DNA of 64,000 bases from Boesenbergia rotunda (taxonomy: Eukaryota; Streptophyta; Magnoliopsida; Zingiberales; Zingiberaceae). A program made the position numbers and the translations under genes. The first letter of the stretch is position 1. Each line of letters opens with the position of its first letter. The stretch spans positions 728,709 through 792,708 of the forward strand of contig JAGFNQ010005385.1 of assembly GCA_024364735.1 (NCBI GenBank). Direction: 5' to 3'. Under the pieces are notes generated by a model, which was given only the letters and a program-made list of their open reading frames with translations, did not search any database and was not told the DNA's origin. Shown here piece after piece: positions 33,580-43,757 of the stretch.

Positions 33580-36500
33580 TGTAAGATACGGTAATTGAGG
33601 GGTAAAAAGGCAAAATACCCTAACTTAAGGGTGAAAATTGGAATAAAGGAATCGCAGGGGTTAAGTTGTAAATGACCACCCTTATATCCCGCCCCTTCTT
33701 CCTCTTCTTCATAGTTTCCGCTCGAGATTGCGATCAGATCAGCCTCATGTACTCCTCCCTTTTCTTCCCCTCTTCTCTCAAGCTTTACCCAATGCCGCCC
33801 TCCCCCGATCCCAGCCGTCGTCGTCTCCTCTTTGGCACGAGGAAGTACTTATGATCTCCTATCTTCGATCGACGCCTCTTCATCGCCGATCCAGCCCATC
33901 TCCCACGCGATCTCATCGCCGACCACCTTGGGCCATCGTCCTTCTTCTTCCTCGGTTGGAACTGCCCTCAACCATCCCTAGGTACCATCATCTCAACCCC
34001 TGATCTTGTGGCTACTCCCTTTCAACATTCATTGATACTCTTCACATCAACCCAGAGCCGCTGGGATCATCTGCAGTGATCTGCCCCAATCCGATTGGGG
34101 ATAGAGCTTGGAGGTGAGGAGAGTTCTTCGGAGGAGGAGATCTCCACTTTATCTCTGCTATCTGTTGGTTTCTCGTGGATCAGAACAGGTGGGAGAATAG
34201 GGAGGGCTTACACGCATGCCACATCAGGTATGGTTCGTTACTTTTAGTGTTGATCTTGGATGTGTTTTATGGGTAGATTCTCGATCGGATTTTAGAAGTG
34301 AAGATCGATTCTGCGGTCATTTTTGGAAAGCCCATTCTGTTTTAGATCAAAATTGTGATTGTGATTGATTCTGGGATTTACCGTGAAGTTTATGATGGGA
34401 TTTGAATTAGGTTTGTTCTTTTGGATTGATTTTCTTGCATTATATCTGATGTGGTTGACTTTGGTTTTGTGAGCATGTAGTTTGCTGTTGTGTAGCATTT
34501 TTGAGCTTATAATTGGATTAGTGAAGCTTACTTTGATTTCTAGCAGTAGTGGGAATTCTGTTGTTCGGTGTTTGGAATCTTGATCTAAGGGAGTGTTTGG
34601 GAGAGCTTTTACTTCTTGAAAAGTGATTCTTGTAGTGATTATCTTGAAGTTAGTAAGAAGCTAAAGCATGCAGTGTTTGGAAATAGAAGTCAAAAGCTGA
34701 TACAAGGTAAAGTTTGAGTGTTTGGTGAATAATCACTTTTAAGCTTAATTTTTAATTAAATGACAATAATATCCTTAAACTATCAAAATTAATTTTTTTC
34801 AATTATCTAAATATAATTTTGATACATGATCTATAATATTTTATATATTTAATATTATATTTTAAATATTATATCAAAATTATTTTTTTAATAATATATA
34901 TATTTAAAAAATATAAAGTTAATAAAAATATAAAAAATAATAAAATAATAAAATTTATATAAATTTATACAAATATGTATAAATTTTTTTGAAATATAAA
35001 TTATATAAAAATATAAGATTTTATTTAAAAATGTGATGGTAATTATGTAAAATAATAAATTTATTAAGGGTATAAATGTCAACTTTTAATTCTACACCAT
35101 AAGCAAAAAAGCAGAAGCAGAAAAAAGCATCAAATTGTTGCTTCTAGCTTTTGAGTAAAAGTTGCAGAAGTTAAAGCAGAATCTGACATTCCCAAACACT
35201 CAAAAGCACTTTTGCATGACTAGAAGCTAAAAAGCAGTAAGCAGAAGCTCTCCCAAACACTCCCTAAATCTTGGGGGAAGATTATGCTCTGCTTTTGGGG
35301 TATCTACTGTGGTGTAAGGTTTAAGTTTGATTATTGGTGATTAGCTTCATTATTGGATGAAATGTGGCTAGATTTTGGAATTTTGCAGTACAGATCTTTC
35401 GTTTAGTTTTTTTTTTTTTTGGTGTGTAGTTGCCTCTTGCCGTGCATACCTAAGATCTTAGAGCTATTGGGATTGAGGATTAAGTTTGTATTGAGGTAGT
35501 CTTTGGGGTATTAAATCTAATAACCTAATTTTGTTAAATTGGGAATCAAGTGTAGTTTAATGTTGCTGATTCTGTGTGTGTAATGATCATCACAGTGTGT
35601 ACAATTTTGGATAACAATTGTACTAGATGCGGATTGTATTTAGTTTGATTACCATAATTAGGATTAATCCAAATTTGGATTAGTAGTGGATTAGTACTTA
35701 CTGTTATGTAAATAGCTAAATTAAGTTATGTCTATGATATAAGGCATTGACTTAGTTATTTGGCTACAGATTATTTGGACGGAGGTTCTCTTCGTCGCTT
35801 ACGAGCTACTACAATGAAGACGGGTACCTTTGACTTTATCTCTATAGATATTGTCATTATTCTATGCATAGTTTATTATGTGTAGCAGTAGGTTTATACC
35901 TTTTCTACCTTTTGTTATCCCTGCTAGATACTTGTTGTTTGATTTTTGAGATGATCACCGTTTATTTCCATACAGTCTCGATGTTTGATATTCTTGCTCT
36001 GTAGAATATACATATATGGATAGGAGTAGTGGTATGCCACCTCATGCCCAGTATTGGTTGATCACTACTTATACTTTGCATATACACCTAGTGGTTTATT
36101 TTGTAGTTCATGATTCATCATTCGAACTTGTGTATGACATATAGTTCTTTGGAGGATTATTAGGTGGGTATTGTATGCGTTAGTATCATGCACCATTCTT
36201 GCACGGTTGCATAGCTGGCGACCCTTGGCTCCCTTATGATTGAGATGGGTCGTTAGTCATACAGGACCTGACCACATGATCACTCAGGTTTAGTGATTAT
36301 CGGAGTGTGGCCATTTTTGCTCTATTATGCTATGCTCAGCCACTCATGGGTTAGTGGTTATCAAAGCGTGGTAGTAGGCAGGAATTCTTCCTCTGTTGTG
36401 TGATACGAGGAGATGAGAGTGGGGTTCCTCCATATAACATGGGGTAGGGGTGTTGTCTCCGATTGTATCCTGTCCACTCGGCCACTCCGAAGCATTGACA

Positions 36501-37345
36501 TCAGAGTGCATACAGTTGTCATAGACCTACCCACTCGACCGTTTACATATGACATGTTACGGTAGCTGGACTGGCGTTAGGGGTGACACATGTCACTATA
36601 TCATGTGCATATAATGCATGGAATTGCATTTGATTATGTTTGCTACATTTGATTGAGTTATGATTGCTGCACTTTGATGGCATGCACATATAGGAGGTAT
36701 TTTGCATTTGGTCCAGTAACTTTGCATTGCTTGTGACTACGAGCTTATATAACTTACTACCCCGTAGGTGAGATTGACACTGGTATGTATCGTACATTCA
36801 ATATTTTGGTTATGCATATTCTATTATTCTTATGAGACTGTATCAGTTTGTTTCTACTCTGCTTGTATAGCTTTCTGATACCATGCACATTGGTCTATAT
36901 TACCCGCAGAGTTCACCTGAACTCACCCCCATTTGCCTGTTTATCTGTTTCAGGAGGATGTCGACAGGAGAGCCTAGCAGGTGATCCTTTCTTTTCATTT
37001 TCTTTTGGCTCATTGCTCATTTATCTTTTATTTGTGGTTAATTGTGTTTCTTGTCACATTACATTTCCCTAGACTTGTACGTGCGGTAGTTTCTGCGTGT
37101 TTGTGTACTTGTTTGCTCGAAGGGTTAAATAGTTGGTGTTTTGTTTTGTCGTGGTCGTGATAATACGCGATCGTTCAGTTTGTAATGCATTGTAGTTTCA
37201 TATATATGTGACATATATTTCGGCTATGTTGGTCGGGTATATGGGGTCGTGTAGGCCATGTATAATTGTTTCAGATTGTCCGTCGTACAGGGAAAGTGTT
37301 GTCTGATATTTTTATCGGATCAGCGGCTCCTCTGGGGGCATGACA
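33580..37345 (+). mobile_element. Solo LTR of a gypsy-type element (3.77 kb)
   Basis: Starts TGTAAGATACGG and ends GGGGGCATGACA, inserted between TVN and YLK of the copia RT. The flanking pentamers GTCAA (33575-33579) and ACCAA (37346-37350) differ at two positions, both transitions, and the copia reading resumes exactly. It contains a TATATC/CT-rich leader near 33690 and the 3' block AGTTCACCTGAACTCACC. No internal coding region remains, which fits LTR-LTR recombination. About 0.68 kb of its length is a nested MITE. Confidence 0.7.
34589..35264. mobile_element. Tourist-like (PIF/Harbinger) MITE, TSD TAA
   Basis: Both ends carry the perfect 20-bp inverted repeat GGGAGTGTTTGGGAGAGCTT. TAA lies on both sides (34586-34588 and 35265-35267). 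The 676-bp interior is AT-rich and non-coding. The end sequence and TAA duplication fit PIF/Harbinger-derived MITEs. Confidence 0.88.
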
Positions 37346-37630
37346 ACCAATTATTTAAAAAGTGAATTTGAGATGAAAAACTTAAAAAAGACAAAATTTT
37401 ATCTTGAATTGCTCAAAATTTTATCTTGGATTGCAAATTGAAAAATTGCCAAAAGGAATATTTGTTAATTAGTCCTCATACACAAAAAGATACTAAATCA
37501 CTTTTATATGGATGAAACATATCCGTTATCCTCACCCATGGTTGTTTAATCACTTGATACTAAGAAAGATCCTTTTTGTCCACTTGAAGATGGAGAAAAC
37601 ATCATTTGGTCCAGATGTGTCGTTGGTGTA

Positions 37631-37925
37631 TGACTATATCCGAGTCGGGAGAGTTTAATAATAGTCGATCTCACAATTCTCGAATATCCGCGGAGTAGGA
37701 TAGATAATAACTTGATCCGCGATTATATCCGAGTCGAGAGAGTCTAATAATAGTCGATCTCACGACTTCCGAATATCTGTGAAGTCAAAGAGATAATAGC
37801 TCGATCTGTAATTATGTCAGAGTCGAGATAGAATAATAATGGTCGATCTCACAACTCTTGAATATCTATGGAGTCAGAGAGATAATAATTCGATCCCTAA
37901 CTATGTCTGAGTTGAGAGAAGATAA
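37631..37925. repeat. 89-bp minisatellite, about 3.3 units
   Basis: Imperfect tandem units, each starting ATTATRTCCGAGTCGAGAGA (or a variant), with TAATAATAGTCGATCTCAC in the middle and GATAATAACTCGATC near the end. It sits between two parts of the copia RNase H/RT relic, so it was inserted into or expanded within the dead element. Confidence 0.8.
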
Positions 37926-38047
37926 TATCATATTCGCCAATTGTGCTCACCAAGATATTACATTTTATGTTAACCTTCTAGTAAGATATAAATCTTCTCT
38001 CACCTGAAGACATTGGAATGGTGTAAAACACATTTTATTATCTTTGT

Positions 38048-38510
38048 TAGAGCCGTCAATTTAGATTAAGTCATCGGGTTGGCTCGCTCCACTAAATAAT
38101 TTAAACGAATTTAGTTGAAATTTTATCAATGCATTTAAAGATGGGTTCAGGCTGGTTGATTTGCCTGGGCCTACGACTCTGGTATGTCGACCTGCGGTGG
38201 GTTGGGTTGACATCCGAGTTGACAAAAAAAAATTCTTCAAAACTTAAAATTAAAGTGAAAAAATTCAATGGGCTTGTGGGTTTTACCCTCCTAATCTGTG
38301 ATCCTAACTTAAATTTGTTAATCATTCGTTGGTTGTTATTTCTAACCCGAAACTCATCTTGGGTTGGGTTGGTGATTTTCCAATCCGCCAAGATGACGGG
38401 TCGGCCCGTCCGACCCCGCCAAATGGCCAACGTGCTATGGGCCGAACCCCCCCCCCCCCCCCCACCCCCCAATCCCGCCCTATTATGGGTTGACATGTCT
38501 GATAGCTCTA
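38048..38510. mobile_element. hAT-type MITE in the copia relic
   Basis: The ends are TAGAGCCGTCAA and the reverse complement of TAGAGCTATCAGAC. The flanking octamers ATCTTTGT (38040-38047) and ACCTTCAT (38511-38518) differ at three positions, all transitions. Removing the insert and one octamer restores the copia reading towards GTTDMRLFYS. The interior carries a C run of about 17 near 38449 and no gene. Confidence 0.7.
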
Positions 38511-39130
38511 ACCTTCATGGTACAACTGACATGAGATTATTTTATTCGATAAGATCAAATTCATCTTTAGTAGGATATGCAAATGCATTTATCTTTCAGA
38601 TCCACATAAAGCTAGATTCCAAATAGGTTATGTATTAATAAATTTTGATAGTGACATCGTCAAATCACTCAGAAATCATTGTAATGCATGAAGTAAATCC
38701 AGAATGTATATAGTTGAGATTTATAATGCTACATATTCAAGAATCATGTCGACTAACAACAACTAAAGATAGTTTGATGACTATATTCGAAGATTATGCC
38801 ACTTGCATTGTATAACTAAAGGGATGTTATATTAAAGGGGATAGAACAAAACATATTTTATCAAAATTCTTCAATACATATGAACTCCAAATGAGTGATA
38901 TTGATGTTCAGTAAATTCATCCTAGCGATAATATTACTGATTTATTCATAAACGTCATTCAAGAAATTGAGGTACAAGATAGAGATACATGAAGTAAAAG
39001 ATCTTCAGTGATTGAAATCAGGAGAGTATTTATTGTTGTACTCTTTTTCCTTTGTTCAAGTTTTTTATACTGGGTTTTACTGAAAATGTTTTAATGAGAC
39101 AGTTTTAGATCCATCAATTATCTAAGAGGG

Positions 39131-39769
39131 AGCGTTATAATTGATGATTGATTTGATTTTATTATCGATTGATGAATCACATTATTCTTTCATTTTTATA
39201 CCTCTCCATCTATCTTATAAATAAAGGTGTTGGTCAAAATAAAATATAAGATAATTCTCTCACCTTCTACAAGTTAGTGGTTATAAAAATTGCACATGTT
39301 AGATGTATTTGAAATAGTGGTTATGTAATTGAGTTAGTGGATTAGATATAATAGAATAATAGTTGTATTGGAGAGTAATGGTTAATATTGAAAGAGTTAG
39401 AAAAGTTTGTGGGTTAGTGAATAGATTATGTATTAGTCTATAAATAACTAAATAAGCCACTTGTTTATTAACGAAATATATTGAAAATAAATTATTTTCA
39501 AGAGGTTTGTAAAATAAAAAAATATAATAAAAAAGCTTGAATCATTGTAGATATGACATTTGAGGTTTTAGTTTAAGAACGGTAATGAAAAATAGAATTT
39601 ATTTATTTTTCTCTTAAAAGTGGAATCCATACTTAATGATAAAGTATTGTTGCATATTTGACCATTGAAAGTAATTTTAAAATGAATTATTTTTAATAAA
39701 ATTGGTAGTAATGAATCATTACTACCAAATATTGTTGCATATTTGATCATTACTAATGATCAAAGTTTT
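39131..39769 (+). mobile_element. Probable copia 3' LTR region, AT-rich
   Basis: Follows the possible polypurine tract. It includes a TATA-like CTTATAAATAAAGG (39211-39224) and the blocks shared with 15190-15370. Further on there is only AT-rich sequence with a degenerate repeat of TATTGTTGCATATTTGA (near 39648 and 39729). Confidence 0.4.
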
Positions 39770-40638
39770 TGTTAAAAATTGAAACTTAAGGGATTTGTTG
39801 CGAATAGCTAAGTTTAGAGGGCTTTTTTGCAAAACAACCCCAAACCCTTTTTGCTCCACAGATTCACCGACGCCCTATCCTCGCGCGATTCTCTTCTCCA
39901 CGCGACCAAGCCGGTGATCTCTTTCCCTTCCTCCTTCCTTTCTCTTGCCACAGCCTCGCGAGTTCCTCTTCACGCGAAGCCGATCCACGCCGATTGTCGT
40001 CCTCTTTGTCGGGTGGAGTTGTCGAAGTTGCAGGTTCTTCTCCACCCCAATGACGTCTGCCTTTTCTTCTTGAGTCGATCGTCCTCTCTCGCATGATCTC
40101 GCTTCATCGTCGGTCACGGGTAGGTAAGCCCCATTTTCATTGGTTACCTTTCTTCCAATCGATGTAAGCAATTGTTGCTCATTCCTCTACCCTAATCGAT
40201 CTAAGTTGCAGGTCATCTCTGATTTCTGGAGGAAGGGTGCTTTATTGAGCCTAAGAGCAGAGTTTGGATTTGTGTCCTATCGGATTTCTCCCTTGCGGAT
40301 ATTGTTCTATCTCTCCCTGTGTGGCTAGTGATCTGAGGAAGCTTGAGTTGGCATAGCAAAGGTAAGGTGTTAATTAGGTTAAATCTTTGATAAAGGATGA
40401 TAATGGATTGTGTAGATCAGTAGGTGTATTTAGAATTGATTCTGTGATTGGTGTTTTTGTGGATCACTATTTGTTGATCTTGCATAGATTATGTTCCCGA
40501 TTTATTTTGTTTAGGTTTGGAATTTGCTTGATCTGTTCTTGATGGAATGAAGGTTGGGTCTAGTTGAGATGAACCTTGATTAGAGTTTGAGCAGAACTCT
40601 ATTGTTCTTGGTTGCTACTGTAAGTAACTTGTATAAGC
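39770..40638 (+). mobile_element. Truncated gypsy-type LTR
   Basis: Begins TGTTAAAAATTGAAACTTAA, reminiscent of the minus-strand LTR starts at 23668 and 24677. A GC-rich leader (about 39840-40120) and T-rich sequence follow. It stops where the duplicated NLR exon-1 segment begins. No protein domain. Confidence 0.4.
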
Positions 40639-40751
40639 GTGACATTGAAAATTAAAAAAATCTCATTTAAAACTCTAACACCTTTATCTATTCTTAACCA
40701 TACGTCTACTATTAATTGCACAAAATTCTTTTATTATTTCTCTTAACAAAC

Positions 40752-40918
40752 CTGGCGTGATCAAGAGAATTCTGCGGCCTCTCGAGGTCATCTTCAACTC
40801 CATGCTGCTCACCGAACCGTTGAACAGCGCCATCGATGGCCTTCACGGCCAAGGCATCCATGAAGCTCTGCACGAGCATTCCCAAGGCTGTCTGCACGAG
40901 CCACCCAAATGACCCCAT
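40752..40918 (-). pseudogene. Orphan NLR exon 1 (copy 2)
   Basis: The minus strand encodes MGSFGWLVQTALGMLVQS, then MDALAVKAIDGAVQRFGEQ, GVEDDLERPQNS and DHAR. It is followed by the same donor AG|GTTTGT as exon 1 of NLR 1, in the same phase. The exon itself is open. No intact partner exon lies downstream on this strand. The only candidate is the truncated NLR body at 26322, about 14 kb away, which lacks the sequence that should follow. It is therefore probably a stranded exon. Confidence 0.7.
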
Positions 40919-41063
40919 GATTGCTAGCTAGCTGTTTGATGCTTCCTTCTTTGGGAAACAAAGAGGATGGAGAAGTTTACAGACAAAGCGAGCGTAGAAG
41001 AGAAGGGAGAGGAATGCAAAGCAAAGCCAAGCATATAGCTAGTCTTCACTTTGCTTGCAAATT

Positions 41064-41093
41064 AAGTATCTTGACTTGCAAGTCAAGATACTT
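41064..41093. repeat. Perfect 30-bp palindrome
   Basis: AAGTATCTTGACTTG is followed immediately by its exact reverse complement. It lies upstream of the orphan NLR exon (minus strand) and is absent from the copy-1 segment. Confidence 0.9.
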
Positions 41094-42707
41094 TCTTCTC
41101 GACACAAACCTGCATTTATCCTGTCGATTGCAAATTTAATTAATTATTATGATTTTTTTGAGTTCTATCATTTGTGAAAGCACGGATTGGCAGTGCTCTG
41201 GACCAGTATGAATCTACATCATGCAGAAGTCCATAAACATTTTCTTTAAAATAAAAATAAAAATAAAAGAAAAATTGAAGAAGAAAGTTTAGAGTTTTAC
41301 TCTTGTTCATGGAGTAGGTAGGATGGTACAATTATTGGAGCAAAATAATCAATGCGTGTGCGCAAAATAGTCAAAGTGAAAAAATTGGCACTTGAGAGGG
41401 GAAGCACACAAGCAACTTCCCATGCAAAATATCAAACTAAGATGCATCTCTATGTTGATTATTTAAGATATAAAAAAAAAGGGTTAAAATTTAAGTGGCA
41501 ATATTAAAAAATATACACGAATAAGTTTTAGAGAAGATGTCTTAAATTCAAATGTTGAACAATAAATGACACGAATGAGATAGTTGTAATTTGGATGATT
41601 GGCAAATTAATTAAAAGGATTGGATATGATAAACTAAATTCCAATTTTAAAATAAATTATTTTTTAAAATAAATTATTAAAAGGATTGTTATATATATAT
41701 ATATATATATATGACTTTTCAAGTTAATACAAAAGGGAGGGTCTAAATGGCCAAATCTATAATTTCGCTTGGGGCTTAATGCCAACCCGATGCTTAGGGC
41801 TATCTGGCTTGATTTTGTTAGTCTGATGCCTTGTGACCTAATATGCTTAAATCTTTCAGGCCCACCGACCCATAATACAGAATGTCTCATGTGGATTGTT
41901 AAAGCTTCTGAAACATCATGATGTACCTGACGTGTAAGAACTTGTGAGGCTTACTCTTCCGCAGGATAGAATGTCGCTTTTCAGTACAAGGCTACAAACT
42001 CCATGATGATATTGTTGATGTTTCCTAGCTAGTTCCTTGAAAAATGCAGAGGGAAGAAAACTAAAGATGGAGAAGTTCGGAAGGAATTAGTGGACATCAT
42101 GATGTTTCCTAGCTAGTTTCCTAAACATCATGATGCACCGACCCATCATGATGTTTCCTAGCTACAAACTCCATGATGATATTTTGAGTGTAGTGGACAT
42201 AGCAAGGTGCAATTATTGAAGCAAAATAGTAGTGTAGTATAAGACAAACGAATCAAATTATAGTTTAATTAGCACTTTTACCAAAAAACCCTATCATAAT
42301 TGATATTTGCTCTTCTAATCAAAGACGCCGAGATCTCTGTTTTCCCTAAGTTTTTTTTTTCTTCGAGAGATAGATTAATTTAAGAAAAAGATGCTCCAGA
42401 TCTTATTTTCTCCAATTACACCCCAAGTTGAGTTTTTTAAATGGAAAGTTTATTTGTAAAACAGTTTGTAGCAAGATTTAAATACTCGAATTGTATTTTT
42501 CAACACTTGAAAAGTTTAAACTGAGAAACTTAAGATGCAGTCAAATATGGCAGAAGTTTGTAATTTTATAATTCAGCTGATTTGTATATTAGTTTAAGTT
42601 TGAAAGGATCAAATTGAGATGCAATTAAATATGACATAAATTTGTAATTTGTATAATGTAGTTGACTTGTATATTATTTTATTCTATGAAAATGACATAG
42701 AACATAT

Positions 42708-43710
42708 TGATCCTGCCCTATATTTGGCACCATACGAGCAGGCAACGTGGTAAGCGACCTGGCCAGCTTCAGGGTCCACGTCATTGTACGGGCAGCCAGA
42801 TCGACAAACGTCCTGGCCGGGCCCAGGGGCTTCGCCGGCCGGTCGGACTTGAGGCGGCCGGTTAGAATAAATATAGCGGTTCATCCGGCCGGTCAAACCG
42901 GCCGACCACATTGAGGCTAACACTCCTCGTCTATCCGGGTATTTCCGCCCGGCCACATTAAGTCTTACACGCCTCGTTCATCCGAGTGCATCCGCCCGGC
43001 AATCCTTCATGCCCATGTTTGATATCCATCCGGGCGTGCCGTCCCGGGTCCGCTCGGGCACCATCTCAGGGTCATCCTGGGATAAAGACAAAATACACCC
43101 GCACTAGCTACAGGTAACAGGCTGACACCACTCGTCCGAACTAACACTCCCTGACATGCGCCGCCTGTCAGAGACTTACAGAAACCTGTCTTGGTCCTCA
43201 CATAAGACAAACAGTATACGACAAAGAAAGTTGGTTACAAATCGACACAACCATACCATATCTTCTGATCCTGTCAGAAGATCCTGACACAGGCCATACT
43301 CACATCAACATAACCATACCATATCTTCTGACCCTGTCAGAGAATCCTGACACAGGCCATACTTGGTCCTTTTCCCCGGCTATATAAGTCACTCCCCTCC
43401 TCACTATCAGGTACGCACGCGCGCTCACAAAGCCCCTCACCTTCAGTGCTCCATTATTTTACTGTTCATCGGAGTACTGACTTGACCGTCGGAGTGCCTT
43501 GCCGGGACGTCTCCCGGCTAGGTGGCTAACGGTCATCTTCCCCAGCAGGTCCCCCACCAGCCGTGCACCAGGCGACGTCCGCTTCCGTTCCGTCGGAGGA
43601 TACCCCCTACTGCGCCGTCATACTGCACGTGGACATCCCATCGGCGTCCACGTCACCCGTCGCTACACCGTCATCAGGTTGCGGCTCCACTACGCTCGGC
43701 GACAGGATCA
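42708..43710 (+). mobile_element. 5' LTR of Tat-lineage Ty3/gypsy element
   Basis: Starts TGATCCTG and ends CAGGATCA, an exact inverted pair. It contains a TATA box CTATATAAG (43380-43388), CCGGCCGG-rich upstream sequence and a roughly 62-bp tandem repeat (about 43251-43365, with CCATACCATATCTTCTGA in each unit). It is followed by the primer-binding site. No 3' partner LTR is present. Confidence 0.9.
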
Positions 43711-43714
43711 AATT

Positions 43715-43731
43715 TGGCGCTAGAAGGAGGG
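43715..43731 (+). promoter_or_regulatory. Primer-binding site of the Tat element
   Basis: TGGCGCTAGAAGGAGGG lies four bases after the LTR end. This type of site is known in Tat-lineage elements and is usually assigned to an arginine tRNA, which I have not verified here. Confidence 0.7.
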
Positions 43732-43757
43732 CCTTACTGCCTGATCGAGAGCGAAGA

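Larger units (their letters stand above)
33185..39130 (+). pseudogene. Ty1/copia pol relic 2, interrupted by three insertions
   Basis: Reverse transcriptase and RNase H remnants in order. RFLISLAISNKLGKQLM and SDIYMKILE lie near 33200-33310, then VNTYYKN and VIVVEYVNDANLI near 33500. After the solo LTR come YLKSEFEMKNLKKTKF (37352) and HFYMDETYPLSSPMVV (37500). After a minisatellite comes ANCAHQDITFYVNLL (37940). After a MITE come GTTDMRLFYSIRSNSSLVGY (38519), TTTKDSLMTIFEDYATCIV, KGDRTKHILSKFF and SDNITDLFINV (38920). A purine-rich AAGAGGGAG at about 39124 may be the polypurine tract. Many stops show it is long dead. Confidence 0.82.
40639..42707. repeat. Duplicated segment carrying NLR exon 1 (copy 2)
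   Basis: Matches 21096-22249 in two blocks (40639 to about 41042 and about 41972 to 42707). They are separated by about 900 bp of unique AT-rich sequence with a TA run at about 41692-41712. Near 42090-42180 the motif CATCATGATGTTTCCTAGCTA is repeated. Confidence 0.85.

Noticed and set aside
38129..38626. 165-codon plus-strand ORF
   Set aside because: It runs across a MITE with a C run and into the copia relic, so the open frame is accidental.
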